Assembly: GCF_000003855.2 (NCBI RefSeq)
Contig: NW_003101665.1
Span: 1,128,013-1,192,012, forward strand
DNA: 64,000 nucleotides
Reading direction: 5' to 3'
Source of the DNA: Blastomyces gilchristii SLH14081
Taxonomy: Eukaryota; Ascomycota; Eurotiomycetes; Onygenales; Ajellomycetaceae
The notes under the pieces are model-generated. The model saw nothing but the letters and a program-made list of their open reading frames with translations, was not told where the DNA came from and made no database searches. Shown piece after piece: positions 1 to 12,139 of this stretch. Every line of letters begins with the position of its first letter. The first letter of the stretch is position 1. The translations under genes were made by a program, and so were the position numbers.

Positions 1-689
1 CTTACTCAGAGTTATTATAGTACTGCATTTATACTCACATTCAAGAGTTCTCTTATATTGTAAACATAGCTATATCATTCATCAGATATATGATATCTGT
101 GAAATCAGAAGAACTGTAATTGTATGAATATCTCATACATCTAAGATATTAGAACTCTCAATCTTTCACTAATATTCTCTTTGTAAGATCTTGTTACAGA
201 GTCAGAGTGACTGATAAGCAAGCTTCTATTTAGAAACTCAGTGTTCACTTAACTGTTTAATTATTTCTCTATTTCTTATATGTTATTACATATTCAGATA
301 TCTCAGTAGATAATTATTTCTAATGAGAAGATGATGAATATGAATAATTATTTCTAATAAGAAGATAATAAACATTTTTCAAGTGTAAGAAGTCTACACT
401 GAATAGATCAGTATGATATTTATAGATCTTATATAATAAAGTGAAAAATGTTGAAGAAGAAAAGAAAGAGAAAGTACAGAAATCAGTGATCAGAATGAAT
501 ATTTATACACATACATAATAAAGCTTTGAGATGGAATAATAGAGACTCTGTGTACGCGGTGAAGCTTCGGGGCGGAAGAATAGAAATTCCATGAGTTTTT
601 CAGCTGAGGATCAGCGACCGAGGATCGGAGCTTTCAGCGGAATCTATGAATTGTAATGAAATAGTCTATATAATTAATCGGGCGCAGCC

Positions 690-830
690 TGCCACAGTAT
701 TCAAGCTGAGTTGTAAATAGTAGTTCTGAACTTCAGTCTATATAGTTGTGTGTAGTCAAGGGCCGCTAACTCTATTAATTACATGAGAGATAGGAATAGA
801 GATAAAGAATCCGCGAGAAGTGAGATTTCT
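690..830 (+). repeat. Dispersed ~140-bp repeat, copy A (least mutated)
   Basis: Copy A of a sequence that also occurs inverted at about 3,035-3,180 and directly at about 11,965-12,115. Shared landmarks are the stretch around AAGCTGAGTT, the word CTAACTCTATTAATTA and a purine-rich end leading to TTTCTTAC. Copy A keeps GC-rich words such as GGGCCGCTAACTC where the other two read AGCAGCT or AGCTGCT, so it seems the least affected by mutation. It may be part of an LTR or the end of a DNA element; no coding capacity is visible. Confidence 0.65.
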
Positions 831-3034
831 TACATATCTTCTTACTTTATAAATATAAGAAATTCTCAGAAGAGAACTCTGTGACTTATCACTCTATTTA
901 TAAAGTACTAGAGAGTAAAAGAGAATATTAAGTTAAAGAAATTATTAACTCAGAGAAGTGAGATTATAAGCTCTGATTTAAGATTTAGTGATAAGAGTAT
1001 TCTGATAAGATAAATAAGTTTACTTAAAAATTATCTAAGTAGATAAGATATCTGTAGAAGCTGAGATATAACTTTTATACTATAAATTCTGATAAGTCAG
1101 AATAATATAATCTTTTGCTAAGAATCTGATTATGATAAAAATATTAACACTGTCATTTATAAACTCTAGTTTATAAAGATAATAAGTTTCTACTGAGATA
1201 AATAGTCTACAGTGTATATAAAGAGAAGAAGAAATTATATTATTATTAAGTTTAAAAATAAAGAAAAATAAAGATCAGACTGTGAACATAATTTAATAAC
1301 TAATAAAGAAAAAATAAAGAAAATTCATACTTATATTCTTATTATCTGTAACATTTAATTCTTTTATAACTATTAATTTTTCTCTTCAAAGAAGTAAAGA
1401 GTATTATATCTATAATACAGATAATTATTACATTTAATACAAAGACTACTGAAAATGTATAGACTTCAGAGAAGTTAAATATCAGAGTATATATAGTTAT
1501 AGCAGAGTCTTAAGAGCTAAGTATCTGTGTATATTATCAGATATCTCTTACAAAGCTGTATCTACTCTTTCAGCTATACTGAAGTATTCAGTCTGAAAAT
1601 CATTGAGATATGAAGAGAGAGCTCATCTATTCAGATCAATTTCTGTTATAAATTCAGAGTATTTACATTGTCTTAATTACTCAGATTTTACAGATATCTG
1701 AGAACTCATCTTCCATTAATATCAGAATTGTAGAAATGTGCTACAGTGTAAGATCTGTTAATAGAAAATCTGAACATATTTATATATATCTGATCAGAGA
1801 TTATATGAGTAGAAAGAGAGTGATTATAGACTCACAGAGCTGTAGAGAACACTGATAGTATCAGAAGCTTTACAGAAACTATTAGCTAGAATCTGTAAGA
1901 AATTACTTATAGAGAAACTTATAGTAAAGAGTAGAACTATACTGCTAAGAGTCAGAAACTAATCTGAGAGAGATATAGAATTAACTACTGATCTAAAGAT
2001 TAGATACAGTAATAAGACTGAGAGAGATAAAGATACTATTATAAGTAATAATATCTCTGCTTTACTAGCTAATAGAAAGTGATCAAAGAAGTCATAGAAA
2101 TACTTATAAAAAGCTCAGTGATAATCAGATATTATTTATAAAGATATTAAAATTAAAAAATTTTTATTCTTAAGAAGTTCTTAAATTAATATATAAATAT
2201 TGTTAGAAACACTCTCTCTCTATTATCTGAGTGAAAACACTTTACAGATAAATAAAGATACTTACAGTTTATAAAAATAAAAGCTGTTATAGAAAAAGAG
2301 AAAATAAGATGAAATTCTACAGACAGATCTGAGATATTTATACTATTTTAAAGAGATTTATTTACACTATAAGTAATTCTGTGAAACAGTCAGATTACTC
2401 TAGTAAATAAAAAATAATTATAAATCACAGATCTGAATCTTTCTATATAATTATAAAGAGTGATTGTAAAGTACAGATATCTTAATTCTATAATTCTACA
2501 GAGTTAATAAAAGAATGAAAAATTTCTTACAACTCTACAGTGTTAAAGAATAATGATTTACAAGAATAAGTGAAAGATTAACTTATAAATACTTCTCTTT
2601 GATAAGAATAATCTTACAGAAAGTGATTCATTTATAAAATGAATCTGTATAACAGCTATATAAGAATTTCACAGAAAAATAATTGAAGATCAACTGAAAC
2701 TCTTCAGATTAAAAGATATAAGATGAATCTATATAATGATTACATAAGAATCTTATGAAAATAATTATGAGTTAACTAAAACTCTTTTATATAAAAGATA
2801 TGAGATGAATCTGCATGATAATCAGAGAAAGATCTGTAAATTATAAAGAATCTCATAAAATAAGAAACTGAGTAATAGACTCTTTTTTCTTCATAGTAAC
2901 AAGAAATTTTTCCTTACTGAGATTTTTTATAGATATGAAGAATTTTTAGTTAGTATTACTGCAGTACTGAGTCTGATTCTATAAAATTATTCAGTAAAAG
3001 ACTTCACAGATAAAGTCTTAGAGAGAAGAGAGTA

Positions 3035-3180
3035 TATAAGAAATCTTACTTCTTATAGATTCTTTATCTCTATTTCTATCTTTCATGTAATTGATAGAGT
3101 TAGCAGCTCTTGACTATATATAACTATATAGACTGAAGTTCATGAATACTATTTATAACTCAGCTTAAATACTATTATAC
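3035..3180 (-). repeat. Dispersed ~140-bp repeat, copy B (inverted)
   Basis: Inverse-orientation copy of the element at 690-830, recognisable by TAATTGATAGAGTTAGCAGC and AACTCAGCTTAAATA. It is more AT-rich than copy A, as expected after C-to-T decay. It lies about 450 bp outside the 3' end of the minus-strand LINE. Confidence 0.6.
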
Positions 3181-3691
3181 ATTTAATCTCTATATTTATC
3201 TTTCTACTATGAATACTTCTAGTAGCTATCAGTGTATATCATGCTAAGCTGCAAACACCTGAATAATCATCTGCGAGTACTTATTCTTACATAAATACTA
3301 CTGATATAACTACAGACACTCTTACAAAGATATTGATTTTTGAGATTTATAAAAGCACTTTAATTAATATAAAAATTTAAAAGCTTATAGTATATAAAGC
3401 TCTGTATATATTCTCATATATATAAGACTTAATTAAGCTGATATCTCTACATTAATCTTCTTTAATTTCTTAATAATCTCTGTAAGTCTTCTATAAAATA
3501 TTCAGTAAAAGACACTGTTATTTTTTATATATAATATTCTTTCTCTAGTTATAGAATCACTCTACTGAGTTGCAAACATCTACTTAGCAGAGTAGTGATT
3601 AAGAGAGATGTTAGATTCTCTCTTTACAGACTGTTATTATTATTATTATTCTTCAATTATAGATGTATGCAGTCAGAGACTATGACATCTA

Positions 3692-3714
3692 CCTGAGAAC
3701 TTTTAGTTCTCAGG
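3692..3714. other. Perfect hairpin in the LINE 3' UTR
   Basis: A 10-bp perfect stem (CCTGAGAACT pairing with AGTTCTCAGG) around a 3-nt TTT loop. It sits about 40 bp inside the (TAA)n tail of the minus-strand LINE. A degraded form is present at the same place in the 3'-end copy near 12,391-12,415. In other LINEs a 3' stem-loop can be recognised by the element's reverse transcriptase; that role here is inference. Confidence 0.7.
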
Positions 3715-4014
3715 GTTTTTCCTATATCTGTAAAGTTAACTATTATACATTCATCAATTTCAGATATGCAAAATCAGAAAATTCCAGCTCAGAATATAAA
3801 AACTGTTTACAAATTGCAGTATTCTAATATCTTCTGATACTTTGAAATCATTTGACAACATCATGACAAAGGAAAAGAGAACACAGTCTTAAAGATAGAC
3901 ACATTAAATAAATAGATAGAAAGGAATTGAAAGAAAAAGATAAAGTAAAGAGAGACTGTAACAAAACAAATTATTAAAAGATAGTATATAGCTGTTTTAA
4001 CAGACTATATCTGA

Positions 4015-7000
4015 TTGATTTCCTTCTCTTCATATTCAGATATTTCTGAATTTAGTCATTTTCTTATAGCTGCTTGAGTTTCTGATAGAAAGTCTATTAA
4101 GTATTTAATTTCTGTCTCAGTTGAGAATAAGAATCTCATATTTAATTGATTTAGATTATATTTCTCTTTCAATCTGGCTCTGAGACTATTGTATAATGCA
4201 CAGTGTATTACAATATACTTAGAATTCTTATTTGTATTGCAGAATGAGCATTCTATTGAGTCAAATCTATCATCAAATCTTTGTATATAAGATTTAAAAT
4301 AGTCATGTTCTAGTTTCAGCTGTATTATAGATGAGAATATTTTCTTTTTACATTTAATTGATCAAGATTTCCACTTGAGTTTTATTTCAAATCTTGAATA
4401 ATGTATACTCTTCTTTTATTTCTGTTAGCTTTTATTTTACTTGTCTAAACAAGATTCTTTTATTTTTCTCTTTATAAAAGATCAGAATATAATTTTTTGA
4501 ATAGATCTGCTTAATTCTGCACTCTTTTTTACAGCTGAATCAGTCAATTCATTGTCATGAATATTCATATGAGCAGAAACTTAGTGTAGATAAATTATCA
4601 GCTTTGATATTCTTCTCTTTTGAATTTTTAAAATGAAGTTTAAGATCAGTTTAAGATTTATTTAATCATTATAAATCTGATTATTTCTAAGTCTTTTTAA
4701 AGCAGCTTGACTATCAGAGAATATTCATGTCTCTTTCAAACTATTTTCTCTTTTATAAGATTTTATTTTAATGAGTTTGAAAGCTTTCACTATTATAAAT
4801 AGTTCAGTATCAAAGACTTCAGATTCACAGTCTAAATTTCAGAAATCTGAGATAAAATTAATATTATCTTCAGTATAAGCAATGTCTGCATCTAATCTAT
4901 TCAAATTCTCATTTTTAAAGCTATCTGAATAAATCAGAATAGAGTCTTCTATATTGATTGTGAAAATTCTCTTCAAATGCTGTTCATATTCTTTCTTCTT
5001 AGATAGTTCACTTATTTACAAGTCTATAAGAGATTCAAGCTTTTCTCTTCAAGAAGATATCTTCTCATGATCAACTTTTTCAATATTTAAAGAAGAAAAT
5101 TGATTTTTAATCAGAGAGTATAGTCTGTATAGTTAAGAAGACATTTTCTTTGAAGAATTATTTTTATTTCAATCAAGAAATCTATTTCAATTCAGTTCAT
5201 TTCCAGAGTTAATTAATAAAAATGAAGAAGAGACTCTTTCTCTGATTATATAATTTAAGCTCATCTTTATAACTCTCAGAGTATAGTTTATACAGGTCTT
5301 TTCAAATCTAATAGCAGGAGAAGGAATTGAAGCTTCAATTTTCATTACTTTAATAGAAGATAATTTGAATACTCTCAGAATTCTTCTCAAAGCTCTGTTT
5401 TACAGACTTTGAAAGAGTTCAGTGAAATTCTCTTGATTATTTTATTAAACTTGAACTTCATAATCAGTTACTGATATAATACAGGCTATATATAACTATC
5501 TTATAGTCTGAAAGAATAGATCTCTCTCTGTATTTAATAGTCTGATTATATTATTCAATAGTCTTTCTGTCTTGACAGTTCTTTGTTGAATGTGATGTTT
5601 AAAATTCAACTTGAAGTTTAATCATACTTCTAATCATTTGACATTTACACTGAGTTTAATCTCTCTATTTAAAAGAGTTAGAGATAGTTCTTTCTCATTG
5701 AATTTAGAAAAGAAATGAATTAACTCAGTTTTATTCATATTAAATTAAATTTAATTGATATCTGCTTTAACAAAGATTTTCTTTGCAGCTTCTTCAATCA
5801 CTTTCAAATTCTTTTTAATAGTTTTTGAGCTGTAGACTAGATCAATATTATTCATATAACTTAGAGATCACACTATTCTCATATTTCTATTTTTGAATAG
5901 ATATGCAGTGTATATTATAAATAAAATAAGTGAGATTGAAGATTCTTACAGTACTTCTATTTTTATCTCAGTCTTGTCTTATTTCATTTCATCAAAGAAA
6001 AGTTATATAATTCTTTTAGATATAAAATAGTTAACTCATTTTATTAGAGAAAGTGACAGTTTTAATATCTTTAAAATCTGAAATAACTTTGACTTTGAAA
6101 CATGATTAAATGCTTCTTTTATATCAATAAAAACTGCAGTTAAGACCAGATCTTCATACTTTGCTATTTGAATATTATAGACAACTGAGAGAACAGTGTT
6201 AATTACAGAACACTATTTTCTATCTCTTATTTATTCACTGAAGAAAAGAGAATTACTGATAGAGCTTATAAAAGATAGTTGAGTAGCTATTATCTTTTCT
6301 AAAACCTTTTCTAGACAGTTTAATAGAGATATTACTCTATATAACTTGAGAATTGAAGTATTTCTATTAGATTTTATAAGAATCACTTCAGTGACTTCTC
6401 TTCAGTATTTAGAATGATATTCATTTTTTAAGAGATTGAAAAAGAGCTCAAAATATTCATTCTTTAAGTAGAAGTATATATTTTAAATAATCAAGTGATT
6501 AATTGAATCAGGTTCTGCAGCAGTTTTAACTGAACTTGAGAAGATAGCTGACTCTAATTCATCTTGTGTAAGATTAGGTCATTCTCAGTCATTTTTATTA
6601 ATATAGTTGAGAAGTGATATATTCTCTTTCTCTGAATCTGAATCTGATGAGTTTTGAAAGAGAGTTCTTATAAAAGCTTGATATTTTTTCTCAAAAGAGT
6701 TTGCTGTATATAATTCATTCTGAAACTCATATTCTAAGATTGAAAGTTTTACTACACTTCTTGTTTTAGTATAGTTAAAAGCTTTAAAAACTTTCTTTTC
6801 TTATACTTCTTTAAGAAATTTATTTCAGCAGTCTGTTTTAGCTCTTTTAATATCTGAAAAATATTCATTTCTGACAGCTTTGAACTCTTTATCAGAAATT
6901 ATATCATTCTTTCAATCTCTTCTAGCAGTAGTTAATTGTTTTCTTTTAGATATGATATTCTCATTTTATCAAGATTTTGAATACTCAGAAGACTTTCTCT

Positions 7001-7850
7001 TTGAAATATTGTCTTTAACACTTACTAGAATAATAGATGTAATGAGCTTTACTCTATTCTTAAGCATTTCATTTGAGATATCTTGATCAGAATTTCAATA
7101 TAGCTCACTCTGTCTTTCAGATTTTAACAGTTTTATACTTTCTTCAACTGTCTTTCAGTCAGCTTTTTCAAAGTTAAACTGATTAGAGAGAAGATAATTT
7201 TCACTTATTTATTTCTTACTTAGTTTAATATTAAATTGAATAATCTCATAATCTGATTCTGATGTCTCATTTAAATTAATAAATCAGTTTATAGGTCTTT
7301 TTTTCATTAGATTTTATGATATAAAGATTAGATCTATAATAGATTTCTGTTTTATATCTTTTCTAAAGAATGTTTATTGATCAGACTTGTTAACTAAATC
7401 TATTGAATATTCAAAGATTCATTTAATTAGATTATCAGCTCTTACTGCTCTTTTGCATTCTGAATTCTATCAGAGATAATGTGTATTGAAATCTTCTACA
7501 ATTATAGAGTTTCTTGATAGAGTTATATTCAGAAACTCTCTATTAATTGTTCAGATGTTATTATTTTTCTTCAATGACTTTTTATTATAGATATTTATAA
7601 GCTGTATAGTATCAAACTCATTCTCTTTATCTATAATATCACTCATCAGAATATCAGAGTCAGATATGATATTAAATCTTAGATTAAATTAATATCTTGA
7701 TCTCTTTCTTTCATAGATTACTACTCTTGACTTTATCTCAGACTTTTGAGATAGAAAGCAGTAGTAGCTTGAATGAGAAATGATATATTTTTACTCAGTA
7801 TCAAAATTCAGCTTCTGAAGCAGTATAAAATTAACTTTTTATTTAAATAT
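4015..7850 (-). pseudogene. LINE ORF2 remnant: endonuclease, reverse transcriptase, RNase H-like
   Basis: Conceptual minus-strand translation, crossing many stops, gives a reverse transcriptase. The stretch at 5,832-5,861 reads SYMNNIDLVY, where active enzymes have an F/YxDD motif, so both catalytic aspartates have become asparagine. G-to-A change on this strand is what RIP would give. The open stretch at 5,187-5,390 (RRILRVFKLSSIKVMKIEAS and onward) resembles the region between reverse transcriptase and RNase H in Tad1-type elements. The last codons near 4,200-4,020 (KEKYNLNQLNMRFLFSTETE) are repeated at 11,265-11,445. The protein cannot be made: no open stretch exceeds about 70 codons. Confidence 0.65.
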
Positions 7851-8269
7851 AATTTAAAGACAAGAATAAATGCAATTTGAGTTTCTATTCACATTATTTT
7901 GAATAAATATGATTTTTGAAGAGTTTTTAAACTTTTTTTATTATTTTTATTGTATATTTATACTAAAAGAGAGTAAAGTAGAATCTAATCACTATCATCA
8001 GATAGTAGATTATAATTATTCTGAAAAATAGAAATCTCAACTGCTTGTATTATATCTAGTTTATTATCAGAGTTATTTCTCAATTCTCTAATCTTAATAG
8101 AAGTTTGAGAATTCAAATTCTATTTATATTTAACTGAAGAATTGAAGTTTAAAGATTTAGATAATTAAGAGTTTCTTCTTTTTAAGCTTATAGTTATGAG
8201 TTTACTGACTTAACTATTGTCTTCAGTTCTAGATTTACTTTGAGATTCATCTTTTCTTCAGTTCTTTTA

Positions 8270-9560
8270 AGTTCTTAAAGTAAATATACATTTTTTTGAG
8301 CTAGATGCATGTTTTTCTTTATAATTAGAGCATTTAAGCAGAGTGTATTAATATATTTCATCTCTTTTTAAGTATGTTTCATATTTATATTCACTAGTTT
8401 TATGATCTCTGACATAGAATGCATATTTTAAGTCTCTAAAATAGAAGATTACAAAGTATTCATATCTTTGACAGTTTGAACACTGTGTTTGAGCTTTGAG
8501 GTTCATTCTTAAGTCTTTATATTTATGAACTCTTATTTTCAAATCTACTACTCTTACTTCAGAGATCTTTGACTGTTTAAGTGTCTTTATATATACTAGA
8601 ACAGAGACATTTCTTCTACTTTATCTGAACTTAATTGAATTTAATTATACAGACTTTTTTCTCAGTTGAATAGAGTTGTATTCTTCTAATTCATTTTTAA
8701 GAAGTAGTATTTCTTCTTCACAGTTAAAAATTTCAACTGAAATATTATAAAGAATGAATTTATCTCATTTTTCATCTCTCTCAGATAGAATTATTATATT
8801 TAATAAAGATTCTACTGCTAGTTTTCAGAGATTCTCATTCTGAATAAGGAATTCTGTATTAAATTCAGACATTGTAGTCAGAATGATGAAGTTTTTAAAG
8901 AAGAATAACTTAATTAAAGCTATAACTGATTTTTAAACTTTAATATCAGTTATTAATTGAGAAAAGAACTGCTGATTAATTTCATTTCTGATTCTGAAAA
9001 TGAGATTTAAGTTTAACTTGTTTCTTTATAAGATATTCTGATTTGAGACTTTGAGAATAAGTCTTCTATTTCTGAAGATTTGAAAGTTTTTCTTCTTTTA
9101 TATTTTTTTCTTCACTTTTCTATGAATAGAAGTATGAGTATTATTCTTCTCAGTTTTCTCAGGATTTTGAGCATGTTTTGAGATAGCAGATTTAGAGACA
9201 GCAGATTCAGCTGCTTGAGTATATATTTTCTTCTGATTTAAAGAAGAAGAAGAAGTAGAAAAAGAGAAAGAAGAGTAAGATAAGAAGTCAGTGATTATAC
9301 TAGAAATTTTCAATATTTTTTAAACTATATTTGAAATTTCAAGTTTGAACTTGATCATCTTCTGTAGTTATCTAGTCTGAGTATGAAGAATTAATAGAAC
9401 TTCTTCATTTATCTCACTCAGACACTGCTTTTCAAGAATCTTGCTTACTTTTTCAAGTTTCTGTATTTCAAAAACTTATTATTTCTCTATTTCTTCTTTC
9501 TTTCTTCTCTTCAGAATTTCAATCTCAAAAATAGTATTTGAGAAAGCATCTTTTTTCACA
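8270..9560 (-). pseudogene. LINE ORF1 (gag-like) remnant with decayed zinc knuckles
   Basis: The open piece at 8,348-8,542 begins with basic residues and then CSNCQRYEYFVIFYF and HKTSEYKYETYLKRDE. This pattern fits CCHC-type knuckles in which several Cys codons have become Tyr (TGY to TAY, a G-to-A change). Upstream, at 9,098-9,313, is a Ser/Thr/Lys-rich open stretch. Tad1-like ORF1 proteins have a coiled N-terminal part and C-terminal knuckles, which agrees with this layout. Stops and frameshifts break it throughout. Confidence 0.55.
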
Positions 9561-10590
9561 TTAACTGAGTGTATTTTTAAACTTATTATTCTCACTCAAT
9601 GAAAAGTTGATCAGACTGTTTCAAACAAGATATATATTAAACTCTTTTTAAAAGTTAATCAGACTGTTTTAATTAAGAGATTTCTAAGTCTATTTTTAAT
9701 TGAAAAGTTAGTCAGACTGTTTTAAAAGAAGAATAAAAGACTTTTATATATAAAATATCTGATTTTTTTCACACTAGTTCAGTAACTAGATTAGATTTTT
9801 GAAGAGAATCTAATAAACTAAAATTAATTTTTAAGATAAATTAATAAAATCTTTATAATCTCTTTCTTGAGATACAGTGAAGAAAAGTATAATATTAATT
9901 AATAATAAATCAGATAATATAACAGTTTTTGAGAGAAAAACTGATAAAAAATAAATTAATTTTTTACAGAGAAATTGATTAAAACTATTCAATTTTATTT
10001 TAAATCATTTAATTCTTCTCACATAATAAGTGTGCAACTCAAATCAGTTAATAGAGAATATAAAAAAGAATTAAGTATTAATGAAAGCTCTTCAGTCACT
10101 GAAAAAGTAATTCTTATTTAAAAGAATATAAAATTATAACAGAAAACAGCTCTGTTTTTAATTCTTTGTAAGAATATTATATAAAATTCAGAGAAAAACA
10201 TCTTACTTTTTTAAGAGAAGTAAAAAACTATTTCTAAGATCTTTTTTCTTGTATTAACTGCTGTAGAAGAATAAGACAGAAACTGCTAAGATATATACTA
10301 CTATATACTCTCTATCAAGACTTTCTCTCTTCAGAGTCTTAATATTATAGAGAATATAAGTCTGTTTCTATATAATAATATAAATATTATCAGTGAAATG
10401 TAGAGAAACTAATTATTTATATCTTAAAATAGAAGACTTTATCAATGATTATATTAATATAGAGTTAATTCTTAAATTCAATAGAAATTTAGTATTGCTG
10501 TTCTCAATCTCTTACAGAATCTATTAAATATTGAGATATTAAAACTAGATTTAATATATCTCACTGTGTAGAGATCAAAGACTCAGTCAG
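9561..10590. repeat. AT-rich RIP-like DNA without recognisable content
   Basis: Same composition as 1-3,633: AT-rich, TpA-rich and closed in all frames. Short repeated phrases occur around 9,600-9,730 (three spaced copies of words like AAAAGTTGATCAGACTGTTT, each a little different), which suggests a tandem array inside a dead element. Nothing else is supported. Confidence 0.5.
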
Positions 10591-10593
10591 ATC

Positions 10594-10985
10594 TTGAAAT
10601 ATACTGATTTTATAGTTATTGTATCTGCTGATTATGTATTAAATACAGTTGCTGAGATATCTTTTTATACTTTTCTATCAGAGATGAGCCAGATCAGAAG
10701 ATATGATATAAGAGTGAGACTTGATGTAAAGATAGAGAGAATTTTTCACAGAGAATGTACTTCAGATATATTCATTAATTATGTACTTAATACTATTGTC
10801 AAGATATCTTTTTGTATTTTTCTGCTGAATATGAGCCAGATTGAGAAGGGTGATATGTGAGTGAGACTTGATGTTGATGTTTTGAAACATCAAAGATAGA
10901 CAGGGTTTTTGTGAAAGTTGCTTCTCAGATATCTTCACAATTACAGATCAGAGATCTTCCAAAATCAAGAAGATTGATGCATATG
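10594..10985 (+). repeat. Two to three direct repeats of ~150 bp at the edge of the AT-rich block
   Basis: An open stretch at 10,594-10,860 encodes an internally repeated peptide. The phrases DYVLNTVAEISFYTFL and NYVLNTIVKISFCIFL are followed by MSQIRRYDIRVRLDV and MSQIEKGDM, then a TGA, then VRLDV. A third, partial unit follows at about 10,885-10,970 (KIDRVFVKVASQISS, matching KIERIFHRECTSDIF of unit one). The period is about 150 bp. The units become less AT-rich from left to right, so mutation load falls across the array. No protein family is recognised; it may be the remnant of a repeat-containing gene or element. Confidence 0.55.
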
Positions 10986-11264
10986 GCTAGGTCTCTTTGT
11001 CTTATACTTTGTATGGCAATTTGGCCCGGGGTTGTGGTGTGATAGGGGTGAACAGGGGATAATCCCACACAGGAGTTTTGAACAACATCTGGTTCATGTT
11101 TGGCTGGATAACTTCACCACCACACGGGGTATGCAGTCAGCGATGGGGTCAAAATGCTTGTATGATCAAGGGCTTTTCAATGGATCTGTCAGCGGGTTCT
11201 TATTCGAAAAATTGAGTGAGTTTGTGATGAAGCGCTCAGGTCTTTTCTATAGTTCTTTTGTTGT
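10985..11264. other. Island of normal base composition inside the AT-rich block
   Basis: About 280 bp of balanced composition with intact CpG, CpA and GGGG words, flanked by AT-rich decayed repeats. An 80-codon open frame (11,032-11,274, GTG start) crosses it but shows no recognisable domain and runs into the LINE fragment, so I do not call it a gene. The right boundary is abrupt: at TAGCTGCTTGAG (about 11,265) the sequence switches to a copy of the LINE ORF2 end. It could be host DNA trapped between elements, or a late insertion that escaped mutation. Confidence 0.5.
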
Positions 11265-11445
11265 AGCTGCTTGAGTTTCTGATAGAAAGTCTATTAAGTA
11301 TTTAATTCCTGTCTCAGTTGAGAATAAGAATCTCATATTTAATTGATTTAGATTATACTTCTCTTTCAATCTGACTCTGAGACTATTGTATAATGCACAG
11401 TGTATTACAATATACTCAGGATTCTCATTTGCATTGTCTTTACAG
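11265..11445 (-). mobile_element. LINE ORF2 C-terminal fragment
   Basis: Nearly identical, in the same orientation, to 4,067-4,245 of the minus-strand LINE, including TAGCTGCTTGAGTTTCTGAT and the run to ATAATGCACAGTGTATTACA. It differs at a few C/T positions, for instance AATTCCTGTC here against AATTTCTGTC there. It is truncated on both sides. Confidence 0.75.
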
Positions 11446-12139
11446 ACTGACTACTTCTGTCTAAGTAAGATGTTTACTGATCACTTAGTGAATACCTGTC
11501 ATATATAAAAGATTATATAGTAGCTAGATCTTTATAATAATAATCAATCTTTCACCTTCATTATAAATAATAATTATTTCTTGTAAAAAAATAATTTAAT
11601 TCTACAGAAAATGATCAGAAATATTCTTTATTAAAATAAATTTATTTACAGATTTAGAGAGTTTCTCTGTTTTAAATACAGAGAATAATATATTATAAAT
11701 AAATAATAAGTTCTTTAAAACTTCTTTTATAAAGATTATTTACAGTTTAATTAACTGTTTTAATATTTCTGCAGTAAAGTTCATAGAAATTGAAGTATAT
11801 AAATTTCTAGTTTTTTCAGTTATAACAGATAATTACTGATTAACAGAGCTTGAAATGTAAGAATAAGTACTGACAGATAATTATTCAGTGATTCACAGTT
11901 TAATATAATATATACTGATAATTACTAGAAGTATTCACAGTAGAAAAATAAATATAAAAATTAAATATATAATAGTATTTAAGCTGAGTTATGAATAATA
12001 ATTATGAACTTTAGTTTATATAAATTATATGTAGTTAAAAGCTGCTAACTCTATTAATTATATAAGAAATGAAAATAAAGATAAAGAATTCATAAGAAGC
12101 AGAATTTCTTACACTTTATAAAGATTAAAACATTATTTT
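11446..12139. repeat. AT-rich degraded DNA with copy C of the ~140-bp repeat
   Basis: AT-rich and closed in all frames. At about 11,965-12,115 it contains copy C of the repeat at 690-830 (AAGCTGAGTT, then CTAACTCTATTAATTATA and a purine-rich end with TTTCTTAC). Otherwise no content is recognised. Confidence 0.5.

Larger units (their letters stand above)
1..3633. repeat. AT-rich, RIP-like degenerate repeat block
   Basis: This stretch is strongly AT-rich, full of TpA, and has stop codons in all six frames, so no gene can be supported. The composition is what repeat-induced point mutation (C to T at CpA) leaves in old fungal transposons; that cause is inferred. A few less mutated patches survive, chiefly 540-680 and 690-790, where GC-containing words remain. 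I could not assign the parent element; an LTR-type retroelement is possible but unproven. Confidence 0.7.
3634..9560 (-). mobile_element. RIP-degraded Tad1-like non-LTR retrotransposon (LINE)
   Basis: A decayed LINE read on the minus strand. In order it shows an ORF1 with degenerate zinc knuckles (about 9,550-8,270), an ORF2 with endonuclease, reverse transcriptase and RNase H-like parts (about 7,850-4,015), a 3' UTR with a perfect hairpin at 3,692-3,714, and a tail of ATAATTGAAGAA followed by (TAA)n at 3,634-3,661. The C-terminal conceptual translation resembles the end of Tad1-type ORF2. Dozens of stops and AT bias show it is dead. The 5' limit near 9,560 is a guess because no boundary is visible. 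Pieces of the same family recur at 11,265-11,445 and 12,140-12,490. Confidence 0.75.

Noticed and set aside
6880..7086. Plus-strand open frame of 68 codons in the AT-rich block
   Set aside because: Antisense to LINE ORF2 remnants; chance gap between stops.
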